Shown here piece after piece: positions 1 through 8,007 of a DNA stretch of 33,585 nt. Position 1 is the stretch's first letter; every line of letters begins with the position of its first letter. A model generated the notes under the pieces. The model was given only the letters and a program-made list of their open reading frames with translations, had not been told where the DNA came from and ran no database searches. Source of the DNA: a bacterium (GTDB lineage Bacteria > Campylobacterota > Campylobacteria > Campylobacterales > Sulfurovaceae); the NCBI GenBank assembly GCA_018822805.1, contig JAHJJU010000029.1:1-33585 (forward strand), in the 5' to 3' direction. A program made the translations under genes and the position numbers.

Positions 1-1
1 A

Positions 2-463
2 CTTAGAGTTCATGGACAATCAAAACGTTACCATCATCAATACATTGGAATGGGTGGAAGAATGGATACGATTCAGTGTGCCGTCGTAAATGTTAAACTC
101 AAACATTATGAGAAAGATTTGGCTTTACGTCAAGAAGTAGCAGAGAAATATAATTCAAAATTAAACATTCAAAATTCAAAATTAATAATACCTTTTGTAG
201 ATGAAAATGCTACTTCTGCTTGGGCTCAATATTCGGTGAGGGTTCAAAATAGAGATAGCGTTCAAGCGAAGTTAAAAGAGAAAGGGATTCCTACAGCTGT
301 GCATTATCCTATGCCTTTACATTTACAAGAGTGTTTTGCTTATTTGGGATATAAAAAAGGGGATTTTCCTATTGCTGAATTGGTTTCTAGTGAGATCATG
401 TCTTTGCCTATGAATTCTTATCTGAGGGATGATGAGATAGGGTATATTTGTGAGAATCTATAA
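2..463 (+). CDS. DegT/DnrJ/EryC1/StrS sugar aminotransferase, C-terminal part (cut by left edge)
   Basis: This is the C-terminal end of a PLP-dependent nucleotide-sugar aminotransferase; the frame is open to the left edge, so the true start lies outside the window. The segment RVHGQSKRYHHQYIGMGGR (bases 5-61), followed by MDTIQCAVV, is the post-lysine region typical of the DegT/WbpE family, where the sugar and PLP phosphate are bound. The active-site lysine lies upstream and is not visible. The family transfers an amino group from glutamate to a keto-sugar nucleotide in the cytoplasm. The stop codon directly abuts the TTG start of the flippase, so it is the first visible gene of the glycan operon. 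It carries a 21-base in-frame duplication giving NSKLNIQ/NSKLIIP. The family call is firm; the substrate is unknown. Confidence 0.85.
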   Translation, partial: LRVHGQSKRYHHQYIGMGGRMDTIQCAVVNVKLKHYEKDLALRQEVAEKYNSKLNIQNSKLIIPFVDENATSAWAQYSVRVQNRDSVQAKLKEKGIPTAVHYPMPLHLQECFAYLGYKKGDFPIAELVSSEIMSLPMNSYLRDDEIGYICENL

Positions 464-1816
464 TTGTTAAAAAAACTCAAACCAAAATCTGAATTTTCTC
501 GTAATGTTTTAACGTTGATGACGGGAACGACTATTGCACAAGCTATTCCTATTGCTATTAGTCCTATTTTAACACGGATTTATACTCCTGAAGATTTTGG
601 TTTATTTGCATTATATATAAGTATAGCTGCTATCATTTCAGTGGTTGCTACAGGGCGATATGAACTAGCTATAATGCTTCCTAAGAAGGATGGAGATGCT
701 GCTAATATTGTTGTTTTATCATTTTTACTGTCATTTTTAGTAAGTTTTATATCTTTTTTAATAGTTTTTATTTTTAATACACAACTTGCTAATTTACTTG
801 GAAATCCTGAAATATCTTCTTGGCTATATTTTATTCCTATTACCGTGTTATTAACGGGAGTTTATCAAAGTTTTAATTATTGGAGCAATAGAAAAAAACA
901 ATATAAAAGATTGGCTACAAGTCGAGTGGTTCAAAGTGGAGTAACAGCTACAACTAATCTTGGTATGGGATTTAATGGTTTTGGTAGTAGTGGACTTCTT
1001 ATTGGGACAATTGCTGGTCAAATGATTGCCACAACAGTTTTGGCTAAGATGGTGATAAAAGAAGATATTACGATATTTAAAAAAGTTAAAAAGATTAAGA
1101 TATTTGCTTTGGCAAGAAGATATGTTAAGTTTCCGAAGTTTGATATATGGTCAGCTCTTTTTAATACATCTTCATCTAGTTCACCTATTATTTTGTTAGG
1201 GATATTTTTTAATAGTGCTGTTGTAGGGTTTTATTCATTGTCGTATCGAATTTTAAGTTTACCAATAGCATTTATTAGTAGTTCGATAGCACAAGTCTTT
1301 TTAGAAGAATCATCAAAAGTTAGAAATAATAAAGAAAAATTACATAATTTAACACAATTGACTTTTAAAAAGCTTTTTTATCTTGGATTATTTCCAATGA
1401 TTTTGATAGGTGTGTATGGTGACTATGCATTTTATTTTATATTTGGAGAAAAGTGGAAAATTGCTGGAGAATATGCACAAGTTCTATCTATATGGCTTTT
1501 TTTTGTATTTCTAATTTCACCACTTTCAACTATTTTGATTACACTTGAGAAACAAAAAGAAGCATTGTATTTTAATATATTAATGTTGACATCTCGGATA
1601 TTGGCTCTTTGTTTGGGGTATTATATTTTTAATGATGCATTTAAGACAATTATATTATTTACTTGTGTGGGAACATTCTTTTGGATAGGAATGATGTTAT
1701 ATATTTTTAAACTTGTTAATATTAAATTACAAGAATTATACTTTTTGAGTTTTTTAGCTATTATATCAATTGTATTTTTTAGTATAATTAGAAGAATTAT
1801 ACTAGGAGAAGGATGA
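464..1816 (+). CDS. Wzx-type oligosaccharide flippase
   Basis: A 450-residue, strongly hydrophobic protein with about 12 predicted membrane segments, the size and layout of the polysaccharide-biosynthesis flippase family (MOP superfamily, Wzx/RfbX). These proteins move undecaprenyl-linked repeat units across the inner membrane. The N-terminus reads SEFSRNVLTLMTGTTIAQ followed by SPILTRIYTPEDFGLF, a hallmark of this family's first helices. The start is a TTG immediately after the preceding stop codon; it is preferred because the conserved N-terminus begins there and no ATG lies upstream in frame. The next gene starts inside its last codons (ATGA at 1813-1816), implying translational coupling. 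The substrate glycan cannot be read from sequence. Confidence 0.88.
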   Translation: MLKKLKPKSEFSRNVLTLMTGTTIAQAIPIAISPILTRIYTPEDFGLFALYISIAAIISVVATGRYELAIMLPKKDGDAANIVVLSFLLSFLVSFISFLIVFIFNTQLANLLGNPEISSWLYFIPITVLLTGVYQSFNYWSNRKKQYKRLATSRVVQSGVTATTNLGMGFNGFGSSGLLIGTIAGQMIATTVLAKMVIKEDITIFKKVKKIKIFALARRYVKFPKFDIWSALFNTSSSSSPIILLGIFFNSAVVGFYSLSYRILSLPIAFISSSIAQVFLEESSKVRNNKEKLHNLTQLTFKKLFYLGLFPMILIGVYGDYAFYFIFGEKWKIAGEYAQVLSIWLFFVFLISPLSTILITLEKQKEALYFNILMLTSRILALCLGYYIFNDAFKTIILFTCVGTFFWIGMMLYIFKLVNIKLQELYFLSFLAIISIVFFSIIRRIILGEG

Positions 1817-3156
1817 TAATGTTATTAATATATAGATTAAAGTTTTATTTTGGCTTAAGTATTATAAATTTTGGTATTCTAAAAGCATACTATTCTTTGA
1901 CAAAAACCAATAAACTAACGTTAAAAGAATTAGAAGAACTTCAAAATAACAAACTTAGACAAATTATAAATTATAGTTATTATAATATTCCTTATTATAA
2001 AAAAACATTTGATAGTAAAAATATAAAGCCATCAGACATATATACAGTAAAAGATTTATATAAATTACCTATTTTAACTAAAAGTGACATTCGTAAAAAT
2101 ATTGATGATTTTTATCCTATTCATAAAAATAATATTCAGTATTCTAATGCATCAACAGGAGGTTCTACAGGTGAACCTTTAAAATACAGAGTAAGTAAAT
2201 TTAGTTCAGAAATGAGTTTTGCTATATTATTGAGAGGATGGGGATTAGGTGGCTATAAATTAGGGGATAAAGTAGTGATTATTGCTGGTGGTTCTCTTGT
2301 TGGGAGAGATATATCTTTAAAAAGTAAAATTGTAGATTATGTATTAAATTTTAGATCATATTCATCTTATGGTGTCAATGATACTTTGTTAAAGCAATAT
2401 ACAGATGATATGATTGAGTGGAATCCTAAATATATAAGAGGTTATGCATCAGCCATATTTTTATTAGCTGAATATGTATATAAAAATAATTTAGAATCGA
2501 AATTTAATATTAAAGGTGTGTTTACTACTTCTGAAATGCTTTTGGATAAACAAAGAGAATTTATATCGAAAGTTTTTACTTCAGATGTATTTGATACTTA
2601 TGGTTTAAATGATGGAGCTATAACTGCATTTGAATGTCAGACTCATCAAGGTAAACATATTGATATGGAAAGAGGTCTTTTGGAAGTTGTTGATGATGAT
2701 GGACACTGTATTTATAATCAAGAAGGTTATATTTTAGCAACGACATTAATGGAATATTCAATGCCATTAATTCGGTATGATACTGGAGATATTGGTATCC
2801 TTTCTGATGAAAAATGTTCTTGTTCTATAGAAAGACCTTTATTAAAAGAATTAAAAGGTAGAGTTACTGATACGTTGAAATTAAATGGTATATTAATTGC
2901 AAGTCCTATTATAACAGTTCTTATGGGAAAAACTAATGTATTACAATATCAATTTATTCAAATAGAGCATAACAAATTAAAAATCAAGATATTAAAATCT
3001 AAAAATTATACTGATGAAGATGAAGTATTTATTATAGAGTCCTTGACTAGTCATGTTGGTAATATTGTAATAGAATTTGAATATGTTAATATGTTTTCTA
3101 TCGAGGATGATAAAAAACATAAATTTATCATAAATATGATTGATGAAAAATGTTAG
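1813..3156 (+). CDS. CapK/PaaK-like AMP-forming ligase (phenylacetate-CoA ligase family) of a glycan locus
   Basis: A 447-residue ANL-superfamily adenylating enzyme of the CapK type. Visible motifs in order: the nucleotide-binding loop ASTGGSTGEP at about residues 113-122, the adenine-side motif YGLND at 263-267, the RYDTGD ribose-binding motif at 321-326, and the hinge region LKGRVTDTLKLNG after residue 346. A CSC pair sits at 335-337, where this family often has a Cys motif. Family members activate a carboxylic acid as its adenylate; in polysaccharide loci the acid and acceptor are generally unknown. It overlaps the flippase by 4 bases and the polymerase by 7. An ATG at 1819 is an alternative start. 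Inference: it may activate an acyl group placed on a sugar by the GNAT-like protein at 5394. Confidence 0.82.
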   Translation: MIMLLIYRLKFYFGLSIINFGILKAYYSLTKTNKLTLKELEELQNNKLRQIINYSYYNIPYYKKTFDSKNIKPSDIYTVKDLYKLPILTKSDIRKNIDDFYPIHKNNIQYSNASTGGSTGEPLKYRVSKFSSEMSFAILLRGWGLGGYKLGDKVVIIAGGSLVGRDISLKSKIVDYVLNFRSYSSYGVNDTLLKQYTDDMIEWNPKYIRGYASAIFLLAEYVYKNNLESKFNIKGVFTTSEMLLDKQREFISKVFTSDVFDTYGLNDGAITAFECQTHQGKHIDMERGLLEVVDDDGHCIYNQEGYILATTLMEYSMPLIRYDTGDIGILSDEKCSCSIERPLLKELKGRVTDTLKLNGILIASPIITVLMGKTNVLQYQFIQIEHNKLKIKILKSKNYTDEDEVFIIESLTSHVGNIVIEFEYVNMFSIEDDKKHKFIINMIDEKC

Positions 3157-4280
3157 AAAAAAATACTAAATATGGAATATTTACACCATTTATTATCTTA
3201 TATATATTATTTAATGGTATTAGTATTACCCTTAATATATCATCCGTTCTTAATTATTATATCTTTTTAGTTTTTGTTATATTATTAATATCATTTACAG
3301 TTGCAAATAAATTTGATTATTATAAGGTAGACTTCTCTTTTTTACAAGATAATAAAGTTGTTAATAGAATTTTTTTATTTACTTCTTTGATTATAATAAT
3401 ATTTGCATTGATAAATAAAAACCATATATTTGATATATTAAATTATAAAAATCTTTTATTAGATAAGTATGATATTCGGCTTAATGGAATTGATGTTCCT
3501 CAGTATAGTGTATTTTTTGTTAATATTGTGATTTTACATTTAGCACTAACTTGTGTATTCTTGGTACAAAGAAATAAATATAGATATATTTTTGCTTCAG
3601 CTTTATATATATTATTCTATATGTATTCTTTGCAAAAAGCTCCGATAGTAACTATGTTTGTAATTCATTTTTTATTATATATTCACTTTTTTAAAATAAA
3701 TTTAAAATTTATTTTACTCTCATTAAGCTTTTTAGCTATAGTGATGATGTTTTTTTTCTTTACAGTATTTGGTAGTTTTGATATTAATAATCTTACTTTA
3801 TTAACTTCTGCTATTATACATAGAATTACTTTAGCAGGTGATTTGGTTCTTGCTACATATAATTATTTTGATGAGGCACCTTTATTGAATGGGGCATCAT
3901 TCCCTATATTCTTTGGTGTAATAGATTTAAATGTATTTGAAGGAGATAGTATTAGTTTAACTTCTCTGATGATGTCGATTTATTATGGTCAAAGCTTTGG
4001 AGGAGCAAATAGTTCTTTTATTACAGATGGATTTGCAAATTTTGGATATGGATTTGATATATTAATGATTTTTATAGTTATTTTCTACCTTTATATCATG
4101 ATTTATTTATCAAAAATATTACTAGATAATGTCTTTCAGCAACTCTATAAATTAATGATACTTTTAACTATTATCAATCTTGTGCATATTCAATTTTGGA
4201 GTTTTCTGGAGTCATTGGTTTTTTTTCTTTTAATATTAAAAAGTATAAATATGCTAACAAGGATAAGAGTTGAAAAATAA
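3150..4280 (+). CDS. Wzy-like O-antigen/oligosaccharide repeat-unit polymerase
   Basis: A 376-residue protein made almost entirely of hydrophobic segments (roughly ten), with a longer non-membrane stretch around residues 225-285 that would be the large periplasmic loop typical of Wzy polymerases. Wzy proteins join lipid-linked repeat units at the periplasmic face of the inner membrane; they share little sequence and are recognised by topology and position. Position supports the call: it lies in an operon with a flippase and glycosyltransferases, and a Wzz-like regulator is nearby. It overlaps the neighbours on both sides. Base composition is extremely AT-rich (11 G/C in the 60 bases 3421-3480). 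It could instead be another polytopic glycan enzyme such as an acyltransferase, though no acyltransferase motif is seen. Confidence 0.7.
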   Translation: MLEKNTKYGIFTPFIILYILFNGISITLNISSVLNYYIFLVFVILLISFTVANKFDYYKVDFSFLQDNKVVNRIFLFTSLIIIIFALINKNHIFDILNYKNLLLDKYDIRLNGIDVPQYSVFFVNIVILHLALTCVFLVQRNKYRYIFASALYILFYMYSLQKAPIVTMFVIHFLLYIHFFKINLKFILLSLSFLAIVMMFFFFTVFGSFDINNLTLLTSAIIHRITLAGDLVLATYNYFDEAPLLNGASFPIFFGVIDLNVFEGDSISLTSLMMSIYYGQSFGGANSSFITDGFANFGYGFDILMIFIVIFYLYIMIYLSKILLDNVFQQLYKLMILLTIINLVHIQFWSFLESLVFFLLILKSINMLTRIRVEK

Positions 4281-5397
4281 AGTAACATCAATAGTATTAA
4301 ATAATTTTAAAAATGATAGTAGAGTTTTAAAAGAAAATATATCATTACAAAATGCAGGATATAAGGTGTTGATTGTGGCTCTTCATGAAGAACCATTAGA
4401 CGAATTTGACAAAGTTCAAGGTGTTGATGTTCATAGAATCAAATTAAAAAGTATCACTTGGTCTAAAAATTTATTTATGAGTATGTTAAAATATATGGAG
4501 TGGTCTTATAGAATAATTAAACTTTATAGAAAAAGTGATATTGTTCACTGTAACGATTTAAGTGCATTACCTGTAGGTGTAGCAATAAAATATTTTAATA
4601 AAAATGTAAAAATAGTTTATGATGCACATGAATATGAGACAGAAGTAGATGGTTTAAATGGTATGAGGAAGACATTAACAAAATTTTTTGAGAAATTTTT
4701 GATTAAGTATGTAGATAAAACAATAACTGTGAGTAATGCTATTGCAAATGAATATGTTCGATTATATAACATACCTAAACCCTCATTAGTTTTAAATACA
4801 CCTCCTTATAAAGAGATAGAAAAAAAAGATATATTTAGAGAAGCACTAAATATACAAAAAGATAAAACAATTTTCTTATATCAAGGTGGATTAAGTGGAG
4901 GTAGAGGGATTGAGATACTTCTTGATACATTTAAATTAATAAATGATGAAAAAAGTGTAATAGTATTTATGGGATATGGTCCTTTAGAAAATCTAATTCA
5001 AGAAGCTTCTAAAAGGTATAAAAATATTTATTTTCATAAGGCAGTGACTCCAGATGTATTATTAGATTATACATGTAGTGCAGATTTTGGAATACTTTTT
5101 TATGAAAATAGTTGTTTAAATCATTATTATTGTTCTCCTAATAAAATGTTTGAGTATTTGATGGCAGAAATACCTGTCATTGTATCTAGCCTTTATGAAA
5201 TGAAAAGGTTAGTTGAGGATTATAATATAGGAGAAGTTGCTTTTGAAAATACATCTAGAGGGTTGAAAAAAGCTATTGAAAAAGCTAGTAATTTAGATCA
5301 AGAAGAGTTACATAAAAACATACAAAAAGTAAAAGAAGTTTATAATTGGGAAGAGCAAGAAAAATTTTTACTTGAAGTTTATGGAGAGTTAAAGTGA
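4270..5397 (+). CDS. GT4-family glycosyltransferase (copy 1 of a paralogous pair)
   Basis: A 375-residue GT-B fold glycosyltransferase. The N-terminal domain has HCND at residues 93-96 and YDAHEYETE at 117-125. The C-terminal nucleotide-sugar domain starts with LYQGGLSGGRG near 203 and contains SPNKMFEYLMAE at 289-300, the GT4 donor-binding helix with its conserved glutamate. Such enzymes add one sugar from an NDP-sugar to the growing lipid-linked oligosaccharide at the cytoplasmic face. The start is TTG, 11 bases inside the polymerase gene; no better start is seen. The protein is clearly paralogous to the 375-residue protein at 6880-8007: HCND, DAHEYETE, VLNTP.YKE, LYQGG and YNWEEQE are shared at matching positions. 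Donor and acceptor are unknown. Confidence 0.88.
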   Translation: MKNKVTSIVLNNFKNDSRVLKENISLQNAGYKVLIVALHEEPLDEFDKVQGVDVHRIKLKSITWSKNLFMSMLKYMEWSYRIIKLYRKSDIVHCNDLSALPVGVAIKYFNKNVKIVYDAHEYETEVDGLNGMRKTLTKFFEKFLIKYVDKTITVSNAIANEYVRLYNIPKPSLVLNTPPYKEIEKKDIFREALNIQKDKTIFLYQGGLSGGRGIEILLDTFKLINDEKSVIVFMGYGPLENLIQEASKRYKNIYFHKAVTPDVLLDYTCSADFGILFYENSCLNHYYCSPNKMFEYLMAEIPVIVSSLYEMKRLVEDYNIGEVAFENTSRGLKKAIEKASNLDQEELHKNIQKVKEVYNWEEQEKFLLEVYGELK

Positions 5398-6110
5398 TAA
5401 ATAAAGTTTCCAATTTTATTATAAAAATAAAAGAAATTCTGCAGTTACCTAAAGTAGGTATAAAATTTTGTAATTCCAATTATGATACAGTTGAAAAATA
5501 TGAAAAAACATATCAATACTTTACACAGCTACATAGATTAAAATTATTTCAAAATAAGACTGTAGGGGTAGCATTAGTTGATTTAAATTTATATGAAAAT
5601 TTTGATGTATATTATAAATCAATAAATGGTAAAAATTCTGCAGCATATTACAGTAGAAAAGCCATAAAACGAGAATACCACTTTATTGAGATTGATAGAA
5701 ATAATTATGTTGATGATATATATGATATAAATACTTCTACACAAATAAGACAAGGTCAAATGATGACAGAGAATTATTTAAGTAAAATAAATAGTTATAA
5801 AAATGAAACAAATCATAATTCTTATGGTGTTGTAAATAAAGACAAGAAATTATTAGCTTATTGCAATATTGGATTTTATGGTGAATTTGCTTTGGTTGTA
5901 ACTTTACTTGGACATAAAAAATATTTAAATGATGGAATTATGTATCTTATGATGATAGAGGTCAATAAGATTATGTTTGAAAAATATAGAAATCGGGGAT
6001 ATTCGTATATCATGTATGATACATTCCTTGGTGCAAGTACAGGGCTTAAAAAGTTTAAAGAAAAACTGGGATATAAACCATATAAGGTAAAATGGTTATG
6101 GGAAAATTAA
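5394..6110 (+). CDS. GNAT-like acyltransferase-fold protein of the glycan cluster
   Basis: A 238-residue soluble protein, not firmly recognised. The C-terminal half looks like an acyl-CoA N-acyltransferase (GNAT) fold: YGVVNKDKKLLAYC at about residues 144-157 would be beta strands, LLGHKKYLNDGIMYLMMIEV (171-190) would correspond to the acyl-CoA-binding turn and helix, and FLGASTGLKKFKEKLGYKP (211-229) matches the usual GNAT ending, where a Gly-x-Lys-x-F helix is followed by a GY/GF strand. The N-terminal 110 residues have no visible motif. The start is GTG overlapping the previous stop (GTGA at 5394-5397). It sits between a glycosyltransferase and a deacetylase-like gene, so acylation of an amino sugar is a plausible role. 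That role is inference. Confidence 0.55.
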   Translation: MINKVSNFIIKIKEILQLPKVGIKFCNSNYDTVEKYEKTYQYFTQLHRLKLFQNKTVGVALVDLNLYENFDVYYKSINGKNSAAYYSRKAIKREYHFIEIDRNNYVDDIYDINTSTQIRQGQMMTENYLSKINSYKNETNHNSYGVVNKDKKLLAYCNIGFYGEFALVVTLLGHKKYLNDGIMYLMMIEVNKIMFEKYRNRGYSYIMYDTFLGASTGLKKFKEKLGYKPYKVKWLWEN

Positions 6111-6886
6111 CGATAGTTAAAAATAGAGTTTATGCAGATTATTTAATGCCATCACGTATGGAAGAGTATGAAGATATATTAAAAAGTACACTTGATTCGG
6201 GATATGAATATATAACAGTTAGAGATTATTATGATAAGTTATCGCAAAATAAATTAGAAAATAAAAAATATTTTGTTAATAGGCATGACATTGATACAGA
6301 TAAAAAGATGGCAAGAATCTTTTTTGAAATAGAAAAAAAATATAATGTAAGAGCAACTTATTATTTTAGACTTTCTACATTAGATATAGAGTTAATGAAA
6401 GAGATAGAAGCTTATGGAAGTGAAGCAAGTTATCATTTTGAAGAGATTGCAACTTATTGCAAACAACATCATCTGAAATCACAAAAAAACGTATTTGAGA
6501 ATATGGAAAATATACAAAAATTATTTAAAAAAAATTTTAGAATGATAGAAAATGCACTAGGTTCAAAACTTCAAACAGTTTGCAGTCATGGGGATTTCGT
6601 TAACAGGAAACTTGCTCTAACTAATGTTGCGATTATTAAATCACAAGGACTTCGAGAAGAGTTAGGTATTGTTTGTGAAACTTATGATAAAATTTTTAAA
6701 GATAGTTTTGATATTTATGTTGCTGATAGACCTTATCCGCTTTATTATACGCCAGAAAACATATTTAAATGTATAGGAAAATATGATAAAATTTATATGC
6801 TCTCTCATCCTAGACAATGGAGAAGTAATATAATTGTAAATACAATTGAGAATTTAAAAAGAGTATATGAGGATATTAAATGGTAA
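6092..6886 (+). CDS. Polysaccharide deacetylase-like (NodB-homology) protein
   Basis: A 264-residue protein with signs of the NodB/CE4 deacetylase fold: RHDIDTD at residues 64-70 (the Asp and metal-site motif of the family, here D-x-D), ATYYFRL at 88-94, YHFEE at 114-118, SHGD at 165-168 and LSHPRQW at 237-243, the last giving the terminal catalytic-type His. No signal peptide is seen, so it should act in the cytoplasm, unlike peptidoglycan deacetylases. This family removes N- or O-acetyl groups, and divergent cytoplasmic members are common in glycan loci. The canonical HxxxH metal-binding pair is not evident, so catalytic competence is uncertain. It overlaps the GNAT-like gene by 19 bases; ATG at 6098 is an alternative start. 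Confidence 0.7.
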   Translation: MVMGKLTIVKNRVYADYLMPSRMEEYEDILKSTLDSGYEYITVRDYYDKLSQNKLENKKYFVNRHDIDTDKKMARIFFEIEKKYNVRATYYFRLSTLDIELMKEIEAYGSEASYHFEEIATYCKQHHLKSQKNVFENMENIQKLFKKNFRMIENALGSKLQTVCSHGDFVNRKLALTNVAIIKSQGLREELGIVCETYDKIFKDSFDIYVADRPYPLYYTPENIFKCIGKYDKIYMLSHPRQWRSNIIVNTIENLKRVYEDIKW

Positions 6887-8007
6887 AGGTAGCAAATTTT
6901 GTATTTAACTCTTTTATTAATGATAGTAGGGTATTAAAAGAGTCTTTATCTCTATCTCATAATGGTTATGAAGTAACTATCATTGCACATCTTGATAAAA
7001 ATTTAAAAGTAGAAGAAGAAATAGAAAAAGTTTCTATTCGAAGAGTTGCTTATCTTGATAGAACTGTTACAAAAGGGAAGATAGGTAAATTAAGAGCTTA
7101 TTTAAAGTATATAAGAGAAAGTATTGTCTATGCTAAAACTTTTGATATCTTACATTGTAATGATATTAATACACTTCCTATAGGTATAATAATAAAAAAA
7201 TTTTACAATAATAATGCAAAAATAATTTATGATGCTCATGAGTATGAAACCGAAACTTATGCTCTTTATGGTATTCAGAAACATATTGTAAAGTGGACAG
7301 AAAAATTTCTTATTAAGCATTGTGATAAAATCATTACTGTTAGTGATTCTATTGCTCATGAATATGTAAAATTATATGGCATAAAAAAGCCAGCACTGGT
7401 TTTAAATACACCCTCATATAAAGAAGTTGAAAAATATGATAAGTTTAGAGAAGCATTTGGGATAGAGGGGAAAACCATATTTTTGTATCAGGGTGGGTTG
7501 AGTAGAAACAGAGGTCTTGAATTACTTATAGAAGTTTTTAAAACTATTAATGATACTGGCAATGTAATAATTTTTATGGGCTATGGTGACTTAGAAGAAC
7601 TTATTGTAACAGCTGCAAAAGAAAATAGTAATATTTATTTCCATAAGGCTGTATCTCCAAATGTATTATTGGAGTATACTGTATCGGCTGACTTTGGGAT
7701 TTCAACCATAGAAGATAGTTGTTTAAGTTATCGTTATTGTCTTCCTAATAAATTGTTTGAATATATGATGGTTGAGGTACCAGTGATTGTGTCAAATCTT
7801 CCTGAAATGAGTAAGGTGGTGAAAGACAACGGTATAGGTGTAGTTGTAGAAGAAGAGAATGTACAAGGGATTATAAAAGCTATAAAACAAGCACTAGCTT
7901 TAAATAAGAAAGAGATAAATGAAAATCTTAAAAAAGCAAAAGAGATTTATAATTGGGAAGAGCAGGAGAGAGTTTTGTTAGAAGTATATAAGGAGTTAAA
8001 TTTATGA
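6880..8007 (+). CDS. GT4-family glycosyltransferase (copy 2 of a paralogous pair)
   Basis: A 375-residue GT-B glycosyltransferase with the same motif order as the gene at 4270: NDSRVLKES near the N-terminus, HCND in the first domain, YDAHEYETE, LYQGGLSRNRG opening the second domain, and LPNKLFEYMMVE in the donor-binding helix. Its length equals copy 1, and residues match over most of the protein, most closely in the C-terminal domain, so the pair arose by duplication. The N-terminal acceptor domain has diverged more, which would fit different acceptors with a similar donor. Start ATG at 6880 overlaps the deacetylase-like stop by 7 bases; the stop overlaps the wecB start. It likely adds one sugar to the lipid-linked intermediate; specificity is unknown. 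Confidence 0.88.
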   Translation: MVKVANFVFNSFINDSRVLKESLSLSHNGYEVTIIAHLDKNLKVEEEIEKVSIRRVAYLDRTVTKGKIGKLRAYLKYIRESIVYAKTFDILHCNDINTLPIGIIIKKFYNNNAKIIYDAHEYETETYALYGIQKHIVKWTEKFLIKHCDKIITVSDSIAHEYVKLYGIKKPALVLNTPSYKEVEKYDKFREAFGIEGKTIFLYQGGLSRNRGLELLIEVFKTINDTGNVIIFMGYGDLEELIVTAAKENSNIYFHKAVSPNVLLEYTVSADFGISTIEDSCLSYRYCLPNKLFEYMMVEVPVIVSNLPEMSKVVKDNGIGVVVEEENVQGIIKAIKQALALNKKEINENLKKAKEIYNWEEQERVLLEVYKELNL

